A stretch of 7,315 nt of DNA from Microbacteriaceae bacterium (GTDB taxonomy: Bacteria; Actinomycetota; Actinomycetes; Actinomycetales; Microbacteriaceae). Of the stretch, positions 1 through 6,369 are shown piece after piece. The DNA lies in assembly GCA_947447385.1 (NCBI GenBank), contig CANFKN010000060.1:1-7315 (forward strand), in the 5' to 3' direction. Made by a program: the position numbers and the translations under genes. Position 1 is the first letter of the stretch, and every line of letters begins with the position of its first letter. Under the pieces are notes generated by a model that was given only the letters and a program-made list of their open reading frames with translations, had not been told where the DNA came from and ran no database searches.

Positions 1-1
1 C

Positions 2-2323
2 GGTGACCAAGTTCTAGGCTGTGACACCGTGTTCGGGCAAAACAGCTGTCAACTTGCCGCCCTAGACAGAGGCGCTGCTGGTTTGACCTATCTTGTCAAC
101 GTCAGAGCTATTGCTAACGCATTCGACGTTGACCCAGGTTTGATCTCTGAATGGTCTGTGCCAGCCAACGCTGTGATTGCTGGCCCTGCGGTGCGCGCGC
201 TCAATTGGAGCACTCGACCAGACGCCGCTTCAACGTTTGGGCAACTCACGGGGCTTCAGCTCGGCGGCGATCTCGCTGGCGCTACCCCAACCTACGCTGT
301 TAATGAAGGCTCAGTAGATGTCTGTTCGGTTGACCCGGCAACCGGTGCGTTAACCGCCTTTAAAGCCGGTCTGTGCATTTATTCGGCTTCGGTTCTTGGT
401 GATGGTGACCACCAACCAGGCTTGCTTGCCAGTTCGACGATTATTAAACCTGCACCGCCAGCAACACCAAAGAACGTCACAGCCGCATTCGATGGCCAAA
501 AAATAACTGTGACCTGGCAACCTCCGGTTGAAACTGGCGGCAGCATTCTTGAGGCATATGTCGTCACTGCTGCATCGTCATCTGGCAACCTTGGCTGCAG
601 GGTCTCAGCTGCTGAAACTTCTTGCATTCTAGATGGACTCGTTCAAGGCGCTCACTATGAGATCTCTGTTTTGGCAATCAACGCTGACATTCCTCAGGCA
701 AAGGGTGTCGCATCTGAACCATCTTCGACAACGAGCGTGGATGTTCCAGCGCCTCCGGCTGAACCGACTCCAACTCCCACAGCCGAGCCGACTCCCGAGC
801 CAACTCCGACTCCAACACCCGATCCTAAACCGACGCCACCTCCAAAGCCAACTATTGCCGAGCCAGCTGCAGTAGCTCAAGCCACCTTGAACGCGGTGAC
901 TTTAGCGGCATCGGCCGCGGCAGCGGCAGCGGGTGCTGCCGGAGCCGCAAGTGGTGCTGCCGGAGCCGCCGGCGGCGCGACCGGTGGCGCGGCCGGAGGT
1001 TCTTCGGGAGCGGCTGGCGGCCCAAAGGGTGAGGCCAAAGGCAACGCTGAGGGTGAACACAAAACCAGCGAAAGCCTCGGCGAAAGCGCGCACCTTCGCC
1101 ATTTGGCGAAAGGCAACGTTGACGCAGCGCTAAAGTTGGCGGCGGCGCAACACTGGGGTGACAAGTTAGCCATTTGGGCGTTGCCTGTGGCTGTAGCTTT
1201 CGATGCCCCACCGAAGCGCGTAGCCCAGTTATTTTCTCGCGTGTTACCTTTGGCCTCAAAGGTTTTCATTGACGGCACTTACCTGCGAGCGATGTTTGGC
1301 AGCCTTTGGATTCTTTTGAGCATCATCGCCGCTACTCTCGGTCTTATTGGCGCTGGTCAAACCCATGGCGAACTTGCCCTGCCATCAACTGCAGTGACCT
1401 GCGGCCTAATTGCAATTGGAATTTTCGATGTATTCGCGGGTTTCGTGGGCACGGCGGTTCTGGCAATTGGCCTAGCCGTAACTGTTGGCGCGAGTTCTGC
1501 TGGCGATGCCAGAATGCTGTTCGGAATCATGGCACTGGGAGTCACTCCTCGTGTAATCTCTGGTGCTTTTAGAACTCTAAGAAGGCCTAGACTCACAACC
1601 AGGCTCTATTTATGGGAGCGTTTCGTTGACCTAATTGCTGCTCCGATGCTGGCAGCTTGGGCGAGCTTGCAGATTGTTGACCTTTTGCCAGCTCTTTCAG
1701 GCGGTGAGCTAGAAATTGAATCAATCGCCAAAGTTGTGCCAACAGTTGTGGCGATTTGCATGGTGGCTCGTGTTGGGCTCGAAGAAGTTGCCGGACGGTA
1801 TTTTCCGATTCGAGTTGAAATAACGCAGACAGATCAGCTAGCCCCGCCGCCGCTCTCACAGCTATTAATCTCTACAACTTTGCGCGCCGCGACTTTTGCG
1901 TTTATTGCTGAAGCACTCATCGGCAACTGCTGGCAGCTATATGCCGGTGCCTTGATTTTTGTCATGCCAAATTTGCTCACGCTGATTCAGAACCGTTTGC
2001 CGAATTCAACCACTTTGTATCACATCATGCCTCAGGGCTTGGCAAACCTCGCACTGAGTCTCTGGATCGGCGCCGAGAGCCTGCTCTTGCTCACAGCAAT
2101 ATTCGGTGAAACACCTGATTTGGCCCGAATCGGCTTCATTCTTTTGCCGCTGCCATCGCTGGCAATGAGTGTGTTGAAGCTGTTTGGTCGCAAGGGCAAA
2201 GAGGGCGAGGCGCGCTTCTATGCCCACCCGAGAATGGTTTGGTTCTATCGTCTTGGAGGCATCGCAGTTCTCTATGCGACAGCTGAACTGATCCACACGA
2301 TTAACACCACTACGTTGTTCTAA
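2..2323 (+). CDS. Partial surface protein: Ig-like repeat, Fn3 domain, Pro-rich stalk and polytopic C-terminal membrane domain
   Basis: The frame is open to the left edge, so the true start and probably a signal peptide and more repeats lie upstream; the GTG at 29 is just an internal codon. In order I see a Cys-containing extracellular stretch; an Ig-like repeat at about 270-448 with the motif SVDPATGALTAFKAG; and a fibronectin type III domain at about 449-742 with the hallmark VTWQPP, a mid-domain Tyr (EAYVV) and L-x-x-L-x-x-x-x-x-Y. Next come a Pro/Thr/Glu stalk at 746-865, an Ala/Gly-rich block at about 905-1045, a charged linker, and about ten hydrophobic segments from about 1292 to 2300. 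The end is a short polar tail and TAA. The first part looks extracellular and the last part lies in the membrane. Surface proteins of this kind usually end in a sorting signal or a single anchor helix, so a multi-helix domain is unusual. I do not recognise that domain. Adhesion, sensing or export roles are all guesses. Confidence 0.85.
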   Translation, partial: GDQVLGCDTVFGQNSCQLAALDRGAAGLTYLVNVRAIANAFDVDPGLISEWSVPANAVIAGPAVRALNWSTRPDAASTFGQLTGLQLGGDLAGATPTYAVNEGSVDVCSVDPATGALTAFKAGLCIYSASVLGDGDHQPGLLASSTIIKPAPPATPKNVTAAFDGQKITVTWQPPVETGGSILEAYVVTAASSSGNLGCRVSAAETSCILDGLVQGAHYEISVLAINADIPQAKGVASEPSSTTSVDVPAPPAEPTPTPTAEPTPEPTPTPTPDPKPTPPPKPTIAEPAAVAQATLNAVTLAASAAAAAAGAAGAASGAAGAAGGATGGAAGGSSGAAGGPKGEAKGNAEGEHKTSESLGESAHLRHLAKGNVDAALKLAAAQHWGDKLAIWALPVAVAFDAPPKRVAQLFSRVLPLASKVFIDGTYLRAMFGSLWILLSIIAATLGLIGAGQTHGELALPSTAVTCGLIAIGIFDVFAGFVGTAVLAIGLAVTVGASSAGDARMLFGIMALGVTPRVISGAFRTLRRPRLTTRLYLWERFVDLIAAPMLAAWASLQIVDLLPALSGGELEIESIAKVVPTVVAICMVARVGLEEVAGRYFPIRVEITQTDQLAPPPLSQLLISTTLRAATFAFIAEALIGNCWQLYAGALIFVMPNLLTLIQNRLPNSTTLYHIMPQGLANLALSLWIGAESLLLLTAIFGETPDLARIGFILLPLPSLAMSVLKLFGRKGKEGEARFYAHPRMVWFYRLGGIAVLYATAELIHTINTTTLF
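746..865 (+). repeat. Pro/Thr/Glu-rich low-complexity stalk
   Basis: The coding sequence here repeats short units such as PTPTP, AEPTPEP and PDPKPTP, giving degenerate CC(A/G)ACTCC-type DNA repeats. Such linkers typically form stiff, extended spacers at or through the cell wall. It separates the fibronectin domain from the Ala/Gly block and membrane domain, which suits a protein whose N-terminal part stands out from the membrane. Confidence 0.75.
932..969 (+). repeat. Two tandem copies of a 21-bp unit in the Ala/Gly-rich block
   Basis: The 17-bp string GGTGCTGCCGGAGCCGC occurs at 932-948 and again at 953-969, an offset of exactly seven codons, so the reading frame is kept. Both copies encode GAAGA-type peptide. 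The surrounding block (about 905-1022) is almost entirely Ala, Gly and Ser and is much richer in G+C than the rest of the gene. It looks like replication-slippage expansion and could vary in length between strains. Confidence 0.7.
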
Positions 2324-2381
2324 CCAAAGTGGCATAGGCATAGCCAGATCGGCTTTGACTTCAACCCCGATGGGGCGTGCT

Positions 2382-3032
2382 CTAACCCCTTCGAGTTATT
2401 GAACTTGCCAGCCTTCTCACGGCTAGCAGCAAGAACGCTGTCACGATGAGAATCACGGTGATGCCAGCGATATACATGAGCATGCTCGGCACACCATAGA
2501 GGTCTGGGTTGATAAACCAGTAAGGCCACCAGTGGTTGATGTTGCCGCGAATGATGCTGCCAACGAGCCAAACGATTGGGTAGGCAGCTGCCCAGAGTGC
2601 CTCGACAAATTTCACGCGGATGGCTGGTGTCACCAGAATGAGTTCAATCACCAGAATAAGTGGAGCCCAAACGTGCAAAACCTCGTTTGGCGGCGTTGGC
2701 CAGTGGTAGCCAGCTGCGATGTCTCGAGCGTCATCTGGTTCGCCGCGCAGCAGCGCGTTATAAACGACAGCCACGACAACGTAGGCCGCTGAAAGCGCGA
2801 TGCGGGCAACCTCGAACCAGTGCGCAGTTTGGTTGTTTTTAAACCAAGCGACGGCGAAACCGGCAATCAGGAGCGCAGCCATGAGCAGGCTCGTATCGAT
2901 GGTGAAATAGACCCAATATTCCTCAGGGTGAAAGACGTGGTTTGCGATGCGATCAGAAACCTGCCAATAAACACTGCCAAGAATTGAAATTGCAGTGACC
3001 AGGCGCACGGCGCCGATGAATTTAGCTGTCAT
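2382..3032 (-). CDS. Pr6Pr family six-helix membrane protein
   Basis: The product is 216 residues, with hydrophobic segments at about 8-24, 42-64, 74-94, 119-137, 145-162 and 184-205. Features I associate with the Pr6Pr family are the N-terminal AVRLVTAISILGSVYWQ-like helix, YFT at 42-44, NEVLHVWAPL at 116-125, YPIVW at 151-155 and the IRGNINHWWPYWFINP segment at 161-176. The biochemical role is not established. By analogy with the eukaryotic AIG1/ADTRP integral-membrane lipid hydrolases, which use a Thr and a His, Thr44 and His120 are the candidate reactive residues; this is inference. I chose ATG at 3032 because it begins the family-like sequence. The longer frame to 3176 would overlap the divergent hydrolase gene and adds 48 residues unlike the family; no strong ribosome-binding site precedes either start. 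The gene is convergent with the surface-protein gene, leaving 58 bp between stop codons. Confidence 0.8.
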   Translation of the reverse strand: MTAKFIGAVRLVTAISILGSVYWQVSDRIANHVFHPEEYWVYFTIDTSLLMAALLIAGFAVAWFKNNQTAHWFEVARIALSAAYVVVAVVYNALLRGEPDDARDIAAGYHWPTPPNEVLHVWAPLILVIELILVTPAIRVKFVEALWAAAYPIVWLVGSIIRGNINHWWPYWFINPDLYGVPSMLMYIAGITVILIVTAFLLLAVRRLASSITRRG

Positions 3033-3117
3033 AGAGATAAAAACTACCCTGATTGCTGTGGCAAAACTAGTAGCAATTTGTTGCGACAGATTAGACCCAG
3101 CTCGCGAGGCCGAAGTG

Positions 3118-3135
3118 TTATCAATAGACTGATAA
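3118..3135. promoter_or_regulatory. Candidate operator dyad in the divergent intergenic region
   Basis: TTATCA at 3118-3123 and TGATAA at 3130-3135 form a perfect 6-bp inverted repeat around a 6-bp spacer, in the 124-bp gap between the Pr6Pr gene and the hydrolase gene. It lies 22 bp upstream of the GTG at 3157, where a repressor could block hydrolase expression. The spacer plus first base of the right arm contains TAGACT, a possible -10 element, but no good -35 sits at the right distance. No regulator can be named from the sequence. Confidence 0.35.
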
Positions 3136-3153
3136 AAACGCAGAGAAAGTCGT

Positions 3154-3157
3154 GGAG
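3154..3157 (+). promoter_or_regulatory. GGAG ribosome-binding site that may set the hydrolase start at TTG 3166
   Basis: GGAG lies 8 nt before TTG 3166-3168, ideal Shine-Dalgarno spacing, and it overlaps the GTG at 3157 that would start the longer form. The GTG itself has only AGAAAG upstream. The two forms differ by three residues, both before the conserved domain. Confidence 0.4.
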
Positions 3158-4623
3158 TGTCTAGCTTGAAGGCCATTGGGCCGAACTATGCAATCGCTGA
3201 TTTGGCGCTCGCCGATGCCGGCCGCAAACAGATTCGCTTGGCCGAAACCGAGATGCCTGGCCTGATGGCCGTGCGTGCAGAATATGGCCCGTCGCAGCCT
3301 CTCGCAGGTGCACGCATTAGCGTTTCACTATCAATCACGGTGCAAACGGCTGTTCTCGTCGAGACCCTCGTTGCCCTTGGCGCTGCGGTGCGACTTGCCA
3401 GTTGCAACATCTTTAGCAGCCAAGACGAAGCCGCGGCCGCGCTCGTTGCCGCCGGTGTTTCTGTTTATGGTTGCAAGGGCGAGACATCTGAAGAGTTTTG
3501 GTGGTGCCTTGACCAGATTCTCGATTGGTCAACCGACCCACAAGTTTTGGCTGGTGCAGCGACAAGTGGCGCTTTGAACCTAGGCCCGACGAGCCTGCTC
3601 GATGACGGTGGCGACCTGGTTTATTTGATTCACCAGGGTCGCGAGTTTGAGCTGACAGGTGAGCTCGAGCAGTCGAAGTCGTGGGCTGACTGGGAGCACC
3701 AGATTGTGCGCGAGCTTCTTGAGTCGTCACGCGCCAAGAACCCTGAGCGTTTTCAGGTGCTTGCCGAAACCATCACTGGCGGCAGCGAAGAAACCACGAC
3801 TGGCGTGCAACGCCTTGAGGTGCTTGAGGGTGCGGGCAAGTTGTTGTTCCCGATGATCAACGTCAACGACGCCGTTACAAAGAGCAAGTTCGACAACAAA
3901 TATGGCATTCGCCACTCACTGCTCGATGGTTTCAACCGAGCCACCGACGTTTTGATTGGTGGCAAAGTCGCCTTTGTCGCCGGCTACGGCGATGTCGGCA
4001 AGGGCTGTGCTGAGGCGCTTCGCGGCCAAGGCGCGCGCGTAATCATTGGCGAGATCGACCCGATCTGTGCGCTTCAAGCCGCGATGGATGGCTACCAAGT
4101 TGCCCGCCTAGAATCAGTCGTCGAGCAGCTCGACTTTGTGGTCACGACCACTGGCAACATCAACGTGGTGGGCGCCGAGCACTATGCGCGCATGAAGCAC
4201 CTCGCAATTTTGGCCAACGTTGGCCACTTCGACAATGAGTTCGACGTGCCTGCCCTTGAAGCGATGGCGCTGAGTGTCACCGAGATCAAACCGCTTGTGC
4301 ACGAGTATGAACTAGAGACTGGCCGGTCGGTTATTTTGCTGAGCGAGGGTCGCGTTATGAACTTGGGAAACGCCACGGGGCATCCGTCGTTTGTGATGAG
4401 TGCGTCATTCACCAACCAGGCCATGGCGCAGATTGAGATTGCGCAAAATGGGCCAAACCTTGAGCGCAAGGTTTATCGCATCGCCAAGTTGGCCGACGAA
4501 AAAGTTGCGCGCTTGCACCTTGCAGCTTTAGGTGCGGTGCTAACTGAGCTTGAGCCGGCTCAGGCGAGGTACATCGGCGTTTCGCCGACTGGGCCCTACA
4601 AGCCTGAGCACTATCGCTACTAG
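3157..4623 (+). CDS. ahcY: Adenosylhomocysteinase (S-adenosylhomocysteine hydrolase), divergent active site
   Basis: This cytosolic NAD-dependent enzyme reversibly cleaves S-adenosylhomocysteine to adenosine and homocysteine, which relieves product inhibition of methyltransferases. At 488 residues, with the mid-protein insert at about 160-205, it matches the long actinobacterial form. Visible signatures are AETEMPGLM at 30-37, LDDGGD at 148-153, SEETTTG at 210-216, NVNDAVTKSKFDN at 235-247, the NAD loop GYGDVGKG at 276-283, Glu299, NVGHFD at 354-359, NATGHPSFVM at 405-414 and the terminal PYKPEHYRY. Equivalents of human Thr57, Asp131, Glu156, Lys186, Asp190, Asn191, His301 and His353 are all kept (Thr61, Asp150, Glu212, Lys242, Asp246, Asn247, His357, His409). 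The family's SLHMT motif, however, reads SLSIT, so Ser59 replaces human His55. QDH becomes QDE (Glu91), and Cys304 replaces Asn248 of the NAD site. Gln63 for Glu59 is normal in bacteria. TTG at 3166 is an alternative start with a better ribosome-binding site. No methionine-cycle genes are adjacent. Confidence 0.93.
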   Translation: MSSLKAIGPNYAIADLALADAGRKQIRLAETEMPGLMAVRAEYGPSQPLAGARISVSLSITVQTAVLVETLVALGAAVRLASCNIFSSQDEAAAALVAAGVSVYGCKGETSEEFWWCLDQILDWSTDPQVLAGAATSGALNLGPTSLLDDGGDLVYLIHQGREFELTGELEQSKSWADWEHQIVRELLESSRAKNPERFQVLAETITGGSEETTTGVQRLEVLEGAGKLLFPMINVNDAVTKSKFDNKYGIRHSLLDGFNRATDVLIGGKVAFVAGYGDVGKGCAEALRGQGARVIIGEIDPICALQAAMDGYQVARLESVVEQLDFVVTTTGNINVVGAEHYARMKHLAILANVGHFDNEFDVPALEAMALSVTEIKPLVHEYELETGRSVILLSEGRVMNLGNATGHPSFVMSASFTNQAMAQIEIAQNGPNLERKVYRIAKLADEKVARLHLAALGAVLTELEPAQARYIGVSPTGPYKPEHYRY

Positions 4624-5405
4624 CGTTGCAGGCGAGTTAGAAACTCGCGCGTGCGCTCTTGCTTTGGGTTAGCAAAGAACTCGGCGGCTTCGCCTTCTTC
4701 GGCGACCACACCTTTGTCTAAGAACACAACCCAGTCGGCAACATCGCGCGCAAACGATAGTTCGTGAGTCGCCATGATGATGGTTGTGCCGGTCGCTTTT
4801 AAATCACGGATAAGCTCAAGCACCTCGCCCACAAGTTCTGGGTCAAGAGCCGAGGTCACTTCGTCGAGCAGCAGAACTTTTGGGTTCAGCGCAACGGCGC
4901 GAATAATCGCCGTGCGCTGCTGTTGCCCGCCCGAAAGTTTATCGGGGTAGCTGCCCGCTTTATCGGCAAGGCCGATGCGGTCGAGCCAACCAAGCGCAAT
5001 CTGCTCAGCCTCTGCTTTGCTCTTGCCCTGCACGTGCCGCAGCGCAAGCGTGATGTTGTCGAGAATGCTCAGGTGGGCAAACAGGTTGTAGCTCTGAAAA
5101 ACCATGCCAATCTCGCGTCGCACGGCGTCTTGGTCAATGCTTGCCAGGCTAATGTCTTTGCCTTCGAGCCAAATCTGACCGTCGCTGATTTCTTCGATCA
5201 GGTTGATGCAACGCAACATGGTGCTCTTGCCTGAGCCAGATGAACCAATCAGCGCCACGATTTGGCCAGGGTAGATCTCGAGGTCAACGCCACCGAGCAC
5301 AACTTTCTGGTCGTAGTGCTTGCGCAAGCCGGCGACCCGCAGCCGAGGGTTGTTCCAGTCGATTGGCTGTTGTGGCCGAAGGGCATCCGCGTTTGAATTG
5401 CTCAT
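4620..5405 (-). CDS. Polar amino-acid ABC transporter, ATP-binding protein
   Basis: This is the cytoplasmic ATPase that powers the importer made by the two upstream genes. Its 261 residues have all nucleotide-binding motifs: Walker A GSSGSGKST at 54-62, Q-loop Gln104 in MVFQSYNLF, signature LSGGQQQR at 157-164, Walker B VLLLDE at 177-182, D-loop SALD at 185-188 and H-loop His214 in ATHE. The MVFQSYNLFAHLS and DEVTSALDPE segments are typical of the polar amino-acid (HisP/GlnQ) subfamily. About 20 N-terminal residues precede the fold. The ATG overlaps the permease stop as ATGA, indicating translational coupling; a clear Shine-Dalgarno site is lacking. Its TAG stop overlaps the TAG stop of the convergent hydrolase gene in the palindrome CTAG. 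The substrate cannot be read from this subunit. Confidence 0.95.
   Translation of the reverse strand: MSNSNADALRPQQPIDWNNPRLRVAGLRKHYDQKVVLGGVDLEIYPGQIVALIGSSGSGKSTMLRCINLIEEISDGQIWLEGKDISLASIDQDAVRREIGMVFQSYNLFAHLSILDNITLALRHVQGKSKAEAEQIALGWLDRIGLADKAGSYPDKLSGGQQQRTAIIRAVALNPKVLLLDEVTSALDPELVGEVLELIRDLKATGTTIIMATHELSFARDVADWVVFLDKGVVAEEGEAAEFFANPKQERTREFLTRLQR
4632..4648 (+). terminator. Possible hairpin terminator for the hydrolase, inside the ATPase 3' end
   Basis: GCGAGTT at 4632-4638 and AACTCGC at 4642-4648 are a perfect 7-bp inverted repeat with a 3-nt loop, beginning 9 nt after the hydrolase stop codon. No U-run follows directly; only a T-richer stretch comes about 10 nt later. The same bases encode the conserved ATPase C-terminus (REFLTRLQR), so the dyad may be a by-product of coding. 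It is the only dyad I see near this convergent junction that could end the transcript. Confidence 0.3.
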
Positions 5406-6265
5406 AGTGCACTGCCCGCCTGTTCACGTTTGGCATATTTGCTTGCGATGTGGTCGGCGAATCGAATGCTCGGCACGGCCAGCAAAACAAACAGAAGGCC
5501 GGCCACGACATAGGGCGTGAAGTTGGCGAACTTAGCTACTTCAATCTGGGCGCCGCGAACGGCATCGACTGCGCCGAGAATCGAAATCAATCCCACGTCT
5601 TTTTGAAGTGACACAAAGTCGTTCATCAACGGCGGTGCGACGCGACGCACAGCCTGCGGCAACACCACAAGTCGCATGGTTTGCGAATAGCTCAGGCCGA
5701 GCGAGCGAGCCGCCAACCTTTGCGAGGGGTGGATGCTTTCGATGCCGGCCCTGAACACTTCGGCAACATAGGCCGAGTAGGTCAGTATGAGCGCGACGGT
5801 GCCCAGCACTTCAGCTGGCACTCGACCGAGCCACTCAAGGCGAAGGCCAGGAATGCCAAAGCCAACCAGATAAAGCACGATGATTAGGGGCAGGCCTCGA
5901 AAGAAGTCGACGTAACCTCGTGCGAAAACGCGCAGCGGAAAAAACACTGGGTTGCGCAGGGTGCGCATGATTGCCAGCAGCATTCCGAAGAACAAAACTC
6001 CGATGGTGGCAAAAACTAGAACGCGCAGGTTTAGAAGCAGACCGTCAATAACGCGCGGCCAAGCTTTTAGGCCGGTTTCAAGGTCGAAGAACGAGTGCGC
6101 GACGCGATCCCAACCAGGCGTTGAAACCAGGCTGAAACCAACAACCACGGCAAATATGACTGTGCTCAATAACGAGACAAGAATCGAGCGGCGGCGTTTA
6201 GCGGTTCGAATGCGAGCGCGTTCAACTTCGGCCGCTGAGGGCTCAAAAGCTACTTGGCTGTTCAT
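5402..6265 (-). CDS. Polar amino-acid ABC transporter, permease protein
   Basis: This is the membrane channel subunit of the importer, 287 residues from the ATG at 6265. After a basic cytoplasmic N-terminus (RTAKRRR at 20-26) there are hydrophobic segments at about 28-46, 80-99, 124-140, 152-168, 222-236 and 250-266. The HisM/GlnP hallmarks are present: RGLPLIIVLY at 123-132, YSAYVAEVFRAGIESI at 163-178, and the EAA-type cytoplasmic loop at about 185-213 (AARSLG through LPQAVRRVAPPL) that docks on the ATPase. Only one permease gene is present, so the channel is probably a homodimer. The frame extends to a GTG at 6331, but that codon lies inside the terminator hairpin and the added residues do not resemble the family, so I chose the ATG. 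Its ribosome-binding site is weak (GAG 8 nt upstream), which fits low expression. Confidence 0.93.
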   Translation of the reverse strand: MNSQVAFEPSAAEVERARIRTAKRRRSILVSLLSTVIFAVVVGFSLVSTPGWDRVAHSFFDLETGLKAWPRVIDGLLLNLRVLVFATIGVLFFGMLLAIMRTLRNPVFFPLRVFARGYVDFFRGLPLIIVLYLVGFGIPGLRLEWLGRVPAEVLGTVALILTYSAYVAEVFRAGIESIHPSQRLAARSLGLSYSQTMRLVVLPQAVRRVAPPLMNDFVSLQKDVGLISILGAVDAVRGAQIEVAKFANFTPYVVAGLLFVLLAVPSIRFADHIASKYAKREQAGSAL

Positions 6266-6314
6266 TTTCGCTCGGTTCTTGGGGCGGTGCGTAGCGGTTT
6301 TCAATGATTTGTGC

Positions 6315-6351
6315 AAAGAAAAGGGGAGCACACCTCGACGGTGTACTCCCC
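6315..6351 (-). terminator. Intrinsic terminator (attenuator) between the lipoprotein and permease genes
   Basis: On the minus strand the hairpin runs 6351 to 6323: a 6-bp stem (6346-6351 with 6323-6328), one mismatch (6345/6329), a 5-bp stem (6340-6344 with 6330-6334) and a 5-nt loop. UUUUCUUU follows at once (6322-6315). It starts 18 nt after the lipoprotein stop. Because permease and ATPase follow on the same strand with no clear promoter between, it probably allows partial readthrough and sets an excess of binding protein over channel. Confidence 0.85.
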
Positions 6352-6369
6352 AAATCTAACAGTTTTTCG

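Noticed and set aside
629..1278. Long open frames opposite and out of frame to the Pro-rich and Ala/Gly-rich region
   Set aside because: They are low-complexity (Arg-, Ser- or Pro-rich) products of repetitive, G+C-rich coding sequence, with no domain signature or plausible start context.
2324..2381. Possible bidirectional terminator between the convergent surface-protein and Pr6Pr genes
   Set aside because: Only 4-bp dyads are present (AGCC/GGCT around 2342-2354 and CCCC-GAT-GGGG around 2364-2374), with no proper T-run on either strand, so I would not call a terminator.
3092..3163. McbR-like methionine/cysteine regulator site upstream of the hydrolase (TAGAC ... GTCTA)
   Set aside because: Half-sites TAGAC (3092-3096, 3125-3129) and GTCTA (3159-3163) exist, but no pair has the 6-bp spacing of the known corynebacterial site.
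3033..3176. N-terminal extension of the Pr6Pr reading frame to 3176
   Set aside because: The extra 48 residues are unlike the family N-terminus and would overlap the start of the divergent hydrolase gene, and the ATG at 3032 fits the family.
4684..5520. Plus-strand open frames opposite the ATPase and permease
   Set aside because: They lie wholly antisense to clearly conserved transporter genes and their translations show no recognisable motifs.
6266..6331. N-terminal extension of the permease to GTG 6331
   Set aside because: The GTG lies inside the terminator hairpin and its ribosome-binding region would be in the stem; the added residues show no family similarity.
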